A DNA stretch of 11,646 nt, taken from contig CAZQLE010000126.1 in the NCBI GenBank assembly GCA_964593905.1, positions 1 to 11,646 of the forward strand. Direction: 5' to 3'. Of the stretch, positions 6,484 through 11,646 are shown in pieces. This DNA is from CAZQLE01 sp964593905 (GTDB lineage Bacteria; Chloroflexota; Anaerolineae; Anaerolineales; Anaerolineaceae). Position numbers and translations under genes: made by a program. The notes under the pieces are model-generated. The model ran no database searches and was not told the origin of the DNA. It worked only from the letters and a program-made list of their open reading frames with translations. Position 1 is the first letter of the stretch; each line of letters starts with the position of its first letter.

Positions 6484-7638
6484 ATGGCTGATTCTGGAAC
6501 AAAGGGACTTTACTTTCGATCATTGACAAGAAAGGCGGGGCGGATGATGCTGGTTGGTATTGCCATCTTTTTGGCCTGTATGATCATTTTGTTGATGGCG
6601 CTTTTCCTGTGGAGCAGCGGTAAACCGCGCCCCATTTCTGATGAAAATGGAAGACCGCTGGCGGGCAGTATCTCAGAAAAAATTCATGTTAACATCAATG
6701 GCGTCGAACAGGGGATGTTCATTCAGAGCAAGAATGTGGGCAATCCGGTGCTGCTTTTTCTGCATGGGGGACCTGGCATGCCGGAGTATTGGCTTACCCA
6801 ACAATACCCGACGGGCCTTGAAGATTATTTCACCGTCTGCTGGTGGGACCAGCGCGGTGCGGGGCTGTCTTATCAGGCCGGTATTCCACCCGAGACGATG
6901 ACGGTGGAGCAGATGGTGGCGGATACCCTGGAAGTGACCCATTACCTGCGCCAGCGTTTTGGCAAAGACAAGATCTATCTGCTGGGCCATTCCGGGGGCA
7001 GTTTCTTTGGCTTGCTGGCAGCCAGGCAGGCGCCGGAGTTGTATCACGCCTATATCGGGATCGGTCAGATCACCTTCCAGCTTGAATCGGAAAAACTGGC
7101 GTACGATTACATGCTGCAGGAGTATAAAAAGAGCGGAAACGAAAAGATGCTTAAGAAGCTCGAGGCGGTTCCACCGCCCACGACGACCGCCCCGCTGTCG
7201 GCTGGTTACAAGGCACTGCGTGACGAAGCCATGCACGGCATTGGCATTGGTACGACCCGCAGCATGAAATCGGTCATCACGGGAATCTTTTTTCCGTCCT
7301 TTTTAACCCGTGAGTTTACCCTGACCGAAAAGGTCAACCTGTGGCGCGGCAAAGTTTTTTCATCCGGCATTCTGCGCGATCCGATGTTCGCCACAGACCT
7401 GACCCGGCAAGTGACAGCCTTGCAGATTCCTGTTTACTTCTTTCACGGCAAGTATGATTACACCTGCTCTTACACGCTGGCCAAAGCGTATTTTGAAGAA
7501 CTCGAAGCCCCGGTAAAAGGTTTTTACACCTTTGAACAATCGGCCCATACCCCCATCTTCGAAGAACCCCAAAAAGCGCGGGCAATTATGGAGAAAGATG
7601 TGCTGACCGGAACAAACGGTCTTGCAGATGTGAAATAA
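6484..7638 (+). CDS. Membrane-anchored alpha/beta hydrolase, proline iminopeptidase-like (S33)
   Basis: 384 residues. A short basic N-terminus and one strong hydrophobic span (about 21-43) are followed by an alpha/beta-hydrolase domain, so the enzyme is probably tethered to the membrane with its catalytic domain outside. Features of the S33 prolyl aminopeptidase family are clear: the oxyanion loop HGGPG at 94-98, DQRGAG at 122-127, nucleophile Ser170 in GHSGG, acid Asp325 (GKYDY) and base His355 (SAHTP). The family includes proline iminopeptidases and esterases, so the substrate is uncertain. ATG 6484 is chosen because GGAG at 6475-6478 lies 5 bases upstream; an in-frame TTG at 6364 has no such site and would only add GC-rich leader sequence. 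From memory, the wording resembles a family common in Bacillota, which hints at transfer. The VOC gene follows after 62 bases without a terminator, so the two are probably cotranscribed. Confidence 0.88.
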   Translation: MADSGTKGLYFRSLTRKAGRMMLVGIAIFLACMIILLMALFLWSSGKPRPISDENGRPLAGSISEKIHVNINGVEQGMFIQSKNVGNPVLLFLHGGPGMPEYWLTQQYPTGLEDYFTVCWWDQRGAGLSYQAGIPPETMTVEQMVADTLEVTHYLRQRFGKDKIYLLGHSGGSFFGLLAARQAPELYHAYIGIGQITFQLESEKLAYDYMLQEYKKSGNEKMLKKLEAVPPPTTTAPLSAGYKALRDEAMHGIGIGTTRSMKSVITGIFFPSFLTREFTLTEKVNLWRGKVFSSGILRDPMFATDLTRQVTALQIPVYFFHGKYDYTCSYTLAKAYFEELEAPVKGFYTFEQSAHTPIFEEPQKARAIMEKDVLTGTNGLADVK

Positions 7639-7700
7639 TCCGGGCCTTCTGAGCTGCAGAAAGCCCACTCGATCTGTATCCTCCAGAAAAAGAGGTGATG

Positions 7701-8123
7701 GTGAAACAGTCCATTGTGCATATCGCAATTGTGGTCCGTGATTATGATGAGGCCCTCGATTTTTACATCAACAAATTGAATTTTGTCCTCATTGAAGATA
7801 CCTATCAGCCCGAACAAGACAAGCGCTGGGTGGTGGTGGCACCGCCAGGCTCGACCGGCGCCACGCTGCTGCTGGCCAGGGCATCCAAACCTGAACAGGA
7901 GCCGTTTATCGGCAACCAGGCCGGCGGGCGGGTTTTTCTGTTTCTGAACACAGACGATTTTTGGCGGGACTATCACCGTATGCAGGCGGTGGGGGTTAAA
8001 TTTGTGCGCGAACCCAAACAGGCCGAATATGGCATGGTCGCGGTGTTTGCAGACCTGTACGGTAATTTGTGGGATCTGCTGCAATTGAACGATGACCATC
8101 CCATTTCCCGGCGGACTATGTGA
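7701..8123 (+). CDS. VOC family (glyoxalase/dioxygenase-fold) protein
   Basis: 140 residues with the paired beta-alpha-beta-beta-beta modules of the vicinal oxygen chelate fold. The first module opens with VHIAIVVRDYDEALDFY, where His7 is the usual first metal ligand. The second ends in FADLYGNLWDL, matching the family's DPDGN-type turn. Many such proteins are lyases, dioxygenases or resistance proteins; nothing here fixes the substrate, and the metal ligands after His7 are not clear. The ribosome binding site AGAGG at 7691-7695 lies 5 bases before GTG 7701 but only 2 before ATG 7698, so I prefer GTG. The longer form adds one residue. It lies 62 bases downstream of the hydrolase in the same direction, which suggests a two-gene operon. 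Confidence 0.88.
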   Translation: MKQSIVHIAIVVRDYDEALDFYINKLNFVLIEDTYQPEQDKRWVVVAPPGSTGATLLLARASKPEQEPFIGNQAGGRVFLFLNTDDFWRDYHRMQAVGVKFVREPKQAEYGMVAVFADLYGNLWDLLQLNDDHPISRRTM

Positions 8124-8171
8124 TCAGCGGCCGGCCGGCAGCTTTGGATCAAAGCAGGTGTAAAAATATGT

Positions 8172-8193
8172 GATAAAATGTCAAGGTTTTATC
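8172..8193. repeat. Perfect inverted repeat upstream of the diguanylate cyclase gene
   Basis: GATAAAA (8172-8178) and TTTTATC (8187-8193) form a perfect 7-base inverted repeat with an 8-base spacer, in the AT-rich region between the VOC and diguanylate cyclase genes. It lies about 100 bases before the start codon, where an operator is plausible. The AT richness makes chance occurrence fairly likely. I found no well-spaced -35/-10 pair in 8124-8293. Confidence 0.25.
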
Positions 8194-8293
8194 CCATGCC
8201 TTGGCGAGAAATATAGTGTAATAACAAGAAAATGCGGGGTTATTTTTCCAGAGGCACGTTATTTTGGCGCTTGAGAGAAAACAACAGGGTCTT

Positions 8294-9454
8294 ATGATTG
8301 AACATATAGACATGTATACGATATTTTATTCAATCGTAGCCATCACTTCTGTTCAGGCGTTAATGATATTGATTTATTCATTCATAATCAATGAATATCA
8401 GGGGATGCCACACGGTGCAGCAGGCACGATCATCTTCTCAAGCGGTTTTTTATTGGTGCTCACTCGAAACGTGCTTTCTGATTGGGTTAGCATCATTCTT
8501 GCCAATACATTCATTATCTCAGGGGTGGTTTTATCTTATATTGCCCTGTGTAAATTTTTGAGTCAACCCATTAATAGGCACTTTGTTTGGCTCCCCATAC
8601 TGGTCGGTTTTTGCAGCCTGACCCATTTTACTTTCATTGATAACAATATTGCGGTGCGGATATTGATCATTACAGTGACCATTCTTCCTGTATTGGTTGA
8701 AAGTGTTAAAGTGCTTGCAAAATCAAATCTCTCAAATTTTATTGCTTCTGCATCCATGATCATCCTGTCTCTTGTTCTTTATGGGGTTGTTCTCATCGTG
8801 CGGGCTGTGTACAGTTTTACTGACACGCCTGAAACCATATTCAGCAATACCCCCTTGCAGGTAATGACATATTCCTCGTTACTTGTCACTTCATTGCTTT
8901 GGACTGTAGGTTATATGAATTTGCACAGCCAGCGGTTGCAAAGTGACCTGCACTTTTCTGCCAATACCGATGTTTTAACCAGGTTGTTTAACCGCAGGGC
9001 GGCGATTAACCGTCTTAATAAAGAGCTTATCTACCAGCAACAGGACCCGAAATACGAGTTTTCACTATTATTAATTGATGTCGATTTGTTTAAAGAAATA
9101 AATGACAATGTCGGTCATGACTGCGGTGATAAGGTATTAATTGAAACCTCCAATATTTTTAAAAAATGGATGCAAAAAAAGGATATGTTGTCGCGCTGGG
9201 GCGGCGATGAGTTTTTGATTGTTTTACCTGGAACGGGCATTGCTGATGCCTTCAAGCTGGCTGAGCGCCTGAGAAATGATGTGGAGGCTTCGGTATTGAA
9301 GTATCATCAACAGTCGATAAAATGGACAATCAGCATTGGGGTTTGTGAATCCGATCTATCCATGGATTTGGACAGCCTGGTTAAGAAAACTGACCACGTC
9401 TTGTATCAGTCCAAACTAACCCGCAACAAAACAGTACAAAGCGACAAAGCGTAA
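8294..9454 (+). CDS. Membrane-bound diguanylate cyclase (GGDEF domain)
   Basis: 386 residues. The protein makes cyclic di-GMP from two GTP. The N-terminal half (about 9-207) has roughly seven hydrophobic spans, probably a membrane sensor; I do not recognise a named sensor domain. The GGDEF domain starts near residue 224 with the usual DxLTxLxNRR opening. It carries Asp262 and the FKxxND segment (266-271), and the intact active-site motif GGDEF at 303-307. The inhibitory I-site is degenerate: the position expected to be Arg is Gln294 (QKKD in place of RxxD), so classical product inhibition is probably lost. ATG 8294 has a modest AGGG 4 bases upstream. An in-frame TTG at 8264 is less likely, and ATG 8312 is an alternative. 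The gene is clearly more AT-rich than its neighbours, suggesting separate origin. No EAL or HD-GYP partner is in the window. Confidence 0.93.
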   Translation: MIEHIDMYTIFYSIVAITSVQALMILIYSFIINEYQGMPHGAAGTIIFSSGFLLVLTRNVLSDWVSIILANTFIISGVVLSYIALCKFLSQPINRHFVWLPILVGFCSLTHFTFIDNNIAVRILIITVTILPVLVESVKVLAKSNLSNFIASASMIILSLVLYGVVLIVRAVYSFTDTPETIFSNTPLQVMTYSSLLVTSLLWTVGYMNLHSQRLQSDLHFSANTDVLTRLFNRRAAINRLNKELIYQQQDPKYEFSLLLIDVDLFKEINDNVGHDCGDKVLIETSNIFKKWMQKKDMLSRWGGDEFLIVLPGTGIADAFKLAERLRNDVEASVLKYHQQSIKWTISIGVCESDLSMDLDSLVKKTDHVLYQSKLTRNKTVQSDKA

Positions 9455-9562
9455 CTTTTATAATCTGGGTCAAATGCTCGAAACAATACATCCCAGAATA
9501 GGATGCCGCCAGTTATTATCAGAAATTCCCGGCACTGCGATGTTACGCGCATTCCAAATAAT

Positions 9563-9646
9563 AAACGCCCTCCTGTTTTGAACTACACCTTTTGTAACCG
9601 TATGTTTCCAATTCTAGGTTCAGTTCAGTTTTGGGAGGGCGTTTTT
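9563..9646. terminator. Long structured bidirectional terminator between convergent genes
   Basis: Perfect 11-base arms (9563-9573 and 9634-9644) enclose 60 bases. On the plus strand they run into five T (9642-9646). On the minus strand the T tract is interrupted (TTTATTATTT). Inside is a second helix: TGAAC (9579-9583) with GTTCA (9623-9627), then a 3x3 internal loop, then ACCT (9587-9590) with AGGT (9616-9619) and a 25-base loop. It lies between the stops of the diguanylate cyclase and the nucleotidyltransferase-like gene and would end both transcripts. Confidence 0.7.
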
Positions 9647-9659
9647 GGGTTTTGGATTG

Positions 9660-10991
9660 TTAACCTGCAGGAGGAGTGAACCCCTCCATATAGGCTTTGA
9701 TGGTTGGCATGCCAGACAGCCGTTCGAAAAAGAAGTTGTTGACGATGTTAATCACCTCGGCGCGGGCGGCCTCGGCTTCGGCGGTCAGCTCAGAACCGGC
9801 TTCGGGGCGCGCAAGCGCGTCACGCAGGCGGAGTAAGTGATTGACGATTGTGCTTTCCTGGTCACCTTCCAGTGTCTTGATCACGGCCATGATCAAACGG
9901 TCGGCGGCGGCGGTCAGTTCTTCTTGCGCGATGGTGGAACCTGAGGAGTAGGCATCGTCGATGGTGCGGATGAGCGACCAGACCTGATAGAGCATGGTGG
10001 CCGGTTCATCAAACAATTCGCGCAGGAAGGCGGCCTCTTCATACCGCCCGACCAGGCGGAAGATGTTGTACATGCGTTTGGCGACCTTGCCGTAATTGAT
10101 ATCGCGGGTCAGGTATTTTTGCACCTCATGTTCCAGTTGTTCCACATAGTGGTCGAGCGCGTTGGCCGAAACATGCTGAGCCAGCTTCGAGAAGATCGGC
10201 ACAGAGCCGGCTTCCAGATAGATTTCTTGAAAATAGGGGTCCAGGTAACCGTCGAGGGGCGTGATGCTGCCATCCGGCGCTTCCCAGGTTGCATCCAGCA
10301 TATTGCTGGCGTTGGCAAGCTGCTTGCGGATGCGATCGGCCACCACCCAGTCCAGTTTGCACCAGCCGGGGGCGGTTCCGGCGGTTTCCCAGGCCAGGCT
10401 GACCGGGCTGCCGTCTGGACGGAAGCCCTCAATTTTTCCGGCGCGGATCTGTTCGGGCTTCCAGGCAATGGGTGTGCCCGCCTTGCAGCGCCGGCCATCG
10501 ATCACCATTTCTTCGGGAAAGGAGCCGTATTTGACCTCGATTAACTGGTAAGTGGGCCCCTGCAGCGTGTTTAACGCTTTTTCGCGCATGATCTTACCCA
10601 GCACCTGGCAGGCTTCTTCGCGCGAGGGGGCCAGAATGTTGACCCGTTCAAAATAGTCACAATCGCCGGGGTATGACTGAATTTTGGACTGGGCGGCGGA
10701 CCCTGAAAGCGCCAGGGCGGTCTCGACCAGGCCGGGCACATCTTCAAATTCCACCAGCCGGCCCACACGCCGGAAATATTCCAGCTCTTCTTCGTTAAAA
10801 TCGAGCATACTAATGTTATGCCCGAAAACACCGCTGCGTTTATCCATCGAGATCGTTTCGCCGTCTTTTGTGGCGGCCATGTTGGTCAGCCATTGCAGGG
10901 CGTCGGCTTCATCCACCTCCACCCCAAGCCGGCGGGCAGATTCCAGAATTCGGGTAAGTTCAGCTTCAGGTTTTGCATTTGCTGTGGACAT
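9660..10991 (-). CDS. Unrecognised protein with nucleotidyltransferase-type GS...DxD signature
   Basis: 443 residues; I cannot name the family. Residues 97-112 match the Pol-beta-type nucleotidyltransferase motif: Gly97-Ser98, eleven residues, then Asp110-Cys-Asp112 in the context YPGDCDYF, ending a hydrophobic strand. A possible third carboxylate is Asp214 in CKLDWV. If real, these Asp residues would bind two metal ions for nucleotide transfer. An N-terminal part (1-90) precedes the motif, and a long largely helical region (about 250-430) follows. Helical C-terminal domains are common in polymerase-like members of the superfamily. There is no signal peptide or membrane span. The start is secure: ATG 10991 has AAGGAGG (11004-10998) 6 bases upstream. 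The DEDDh exonuclease gene lies 72 bases upstream in the same direction, so shared transcription is likely. The nucleotidyltransferase call is inference from motif only; donor, acceptor and activity are unknown. Confidence 0.6.
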   Translation of the reverse strand: MSTANAKPEAELTRILESARRLGVEVDEADALQWLTNMAATKDGETISMDKRSGVFGHNISMLDFNEEELEYFRRVGRLVEFEDVPGLVETALALSGSAAQSKIQSYPGDCDYFERVNILAPSREEACQVLGKIMREKALNTLQGPTYQLIEVKYGSFPEEMVIDGRRCKAGTPIAWKPEQIRAGKIEGFRPDGSPVSLAWETAGTAPGWCKLDWVVADRIRKQLANASNMLDATWEAPDGSITPLDGYLDPYFQEIYLEAGSVPIFSKLAQHVSANALDHYVEQLEHEVQKYLTRDINYGKVAKRMYNIFRLVGRYEEAAFLRELFDEPATMLYQVWSLIRTIDDAYSSGSTIAQEELTAAADRLIMAVIKTLEGDQESTIVNHLLRLRDALARPEAGSELTAEAEAARAEVINIVNNFFFERLSGMPTIKAYMEGFTPPAG

Positions 10992-10997
10992 TCACAC

Positions 10998-11004
10998 CCT
11001 CCTT
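10998..11004 (-). promoter_or_regulatory. Strong ribosome binding site of the nucleotidyltransferase-like gene
   Basis: AAGGAGG on the minus strand, 6 bases before ATG 10991, is the best Shine-Dalgarno match in the window. It indicates high translation and contrasts with the absence of any such site at the upstream exonuclease gene. Confidence 0.85.
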
Positions 11005-11063
11005 ATTCTTTACATGGCAGCCGGCAATCGGTGTTCAGTTTTGAATCAGAAAATGCCGGAGGA

Positions 11064-11627
11064 TCACATGGGGTTCAGCTTCTTCTCTTTGCGTGACAAA
11101 AACAAGATCTCGCGAAAAATCTCGGCCTGGTCCTGGGCATCTCGCAGGGCGTTATGCACCAGCTTTTTTTCTTGCGAAAGATGAGCCGTGATATGTTTAA
11201 TGGAGGTCTCAGACCATGAAACACCGGTAAGACCCATGTAATAGGCTTTAATATCCAGCGCACTGTGCCCAAAAGGATTGTGGCCCAGATAACGGTGAAA
11301 ATAATCGTTGATGAAGGTCCAATCGAAAGGCGCGTTGAGGGCCACAAAAACCGGACGCCAGTTCTGGGGGGTTACGCTTTGCACCCAGTCGGCAAAGGCC
11401 TGCATGGCAGCCAGGGGCGGACGGCCGTTTTGTTGCAAAGCCTCCAGCGAAAGCCCGCTGATCGCCAGCGCCTCGGGAAGATAATCGGCGCGGTCGGGCT
11501 GCAGTTCCATATAAAAATTGGTCGAGAGATCTTCAACCAGGCAGGCGCCAATCGAAAGCATGGCATACTGGCCCGGAATGGGGCCGGCGGTTTCAACATC
11601 TACGCAGATATACATTTCATTTTGCAT
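11064..11627 (-). CDS. DEDDh 3'-5' exonuclease (RNase T / DNA polymerase III epsilon-like)
   Basis: 187 residues. The protein removes nucleotides from the 3' end of DNA or RNA using two metal ions. The catalytic set is complete: Exo I Asp10 and Glu12 (DVET), Exo II Asp102 (NAPFDWTF), Exo III His158 and Asp163 (HNALRDAQD). The histidine form places it in the DEDDh class with polymerase III epsilon, RNase T and oligoribonuclease-like enzymes. It has no extra domain for binding a polymerase, so a free-standing nuclease is more likely than a replicative proofreader. ATG 11627 has no Shine-Dalgarno, but TATAAT lies exactly six bases before it, as for a leaderless mRNA. Met5 (ATG 11615) is a second possible start that would keep the domain intact. 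The nucleotidyltransferase-like gene follows after 72 bases. Confidence 0.9.
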   Translation of the reverse strand: MQNEMYICVDVETAGPIPGQYAMLSIGACLVEDLSTNFYMELQPDRADYLPEALAISGLSLEALQQNGRPPLAAMQAFADWVQSVTPQNWRPVFVALNAPFDWTFINDYFHRYLGHNPFGHSALDIKAYYMGLTGVSWSETSIKHITAHLSQEKKLVHNALRDAQDQAEIFREILFLSRKEKKLNPM

Positions 11628-11632
11628 GGAGT

Positions 11633-11638
11633 TATTAT
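11633..11638 (-). promoter_or_regulatory. -10 element (TATAAT) for a leaderless exonuclease transcript
   Basis: A perfect TATAAT on the minus strand ends six bases before ATG 11627. With standard -10 geometry the transcript would begin at the A of the ATG. The -35 region lies beyond the window edge and cannot be checked. Confidence 0.5.
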
Positions 11639-11646
11639 ACAGTTTT

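Noticed and set aside
6130..6491. Short open frames on both strands between the helicase and hydrolase genes
   Set aside because: No ribosome binding sites, low-complexity or leader-like translations, and overlap with palindromes and hairpins.
9464..9497. TCTGGG/CCCAGA inverted repeat just after the diguanylate cyclase stop
   Set aside because: Six pairs with a 22-base loop and no T tract; the strong terminator at 9563-9646 explains the end better.
9592..9598. TTGTAAC in the terminator loop, also the core of the helicase leader arms
   Set aside because: A single short copy without a partner arm; most likely coincidence.

Overview
The window looks like chromosomal DNA of a bacterium from the phylum Chloroflexota, most likely class Anaerolineae. 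This placement is by recognition. The truncated first gene joins an SbsA-like Ig domain to a sortase with the wording typical of Anaerolineae surface proteins. The stand-alone E2-type acyltransferase and the moderately GC-rich genes fit the same group. No rRNA or other phylogenetic marker is present, so the placement is probable, not proven.

Layout. Bases 1-975 hold the 3' end of the sortase gene, closed by a terminator. Then come a DegV-type lipid-binding protein (1219-2082, with its own terminator), a GT1/GT28-like glycosyltransferase behind a recognisable promoter (2351-3607), and an E2-like acyltransferase domain protein (3718-4500). The acyltransferase gene meets the minus-strand DEAD-box RNA helicase gene (4497-6020) tail to tail, with the two stop codons interlocked. 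A 463-base gene-free region (6021-6483) separates the divergent helicase and hydrolase genes. It holds the most unusual non-coding structure in the window: three alternating copies of one 9-10 base arm in the helicase leader, plus two adjacent palindromes. Next is a plus-strand pair, a membrane-anchored proline-iminopeptidase-like hydrolase (6484-7638) and a VOC-fold protein (7701-8123). An AT-rich membrane diguanylate cyclase (8294-9454) follows. A long structured bidirectional terminator separates it from a minus-strand pair: a DEDDh exonuclease (11064-11627), whose promoter suggests a leaderless transcript, and downstream of it an unrecognised 443-residue protein (9660-10991) carrying a nucleotidyltransferase-type GS...DxD signature.

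How the genes work together. Most are single-function housekeeping or accessory genes with no obvious shared pathway. Two groupings deserve attention. The exonuclease and the nucleotidyltransferase-like protein are co-directional, 72 bases apart, and could act on the same nucleic-acid 3' ends. The RNA helicase has a leader that can fold in two mutually exclusive ways, as expected for a gene controlled by RNA structure. No CRISPR array, insertion sequence, tRNA or rRNA gene was found.
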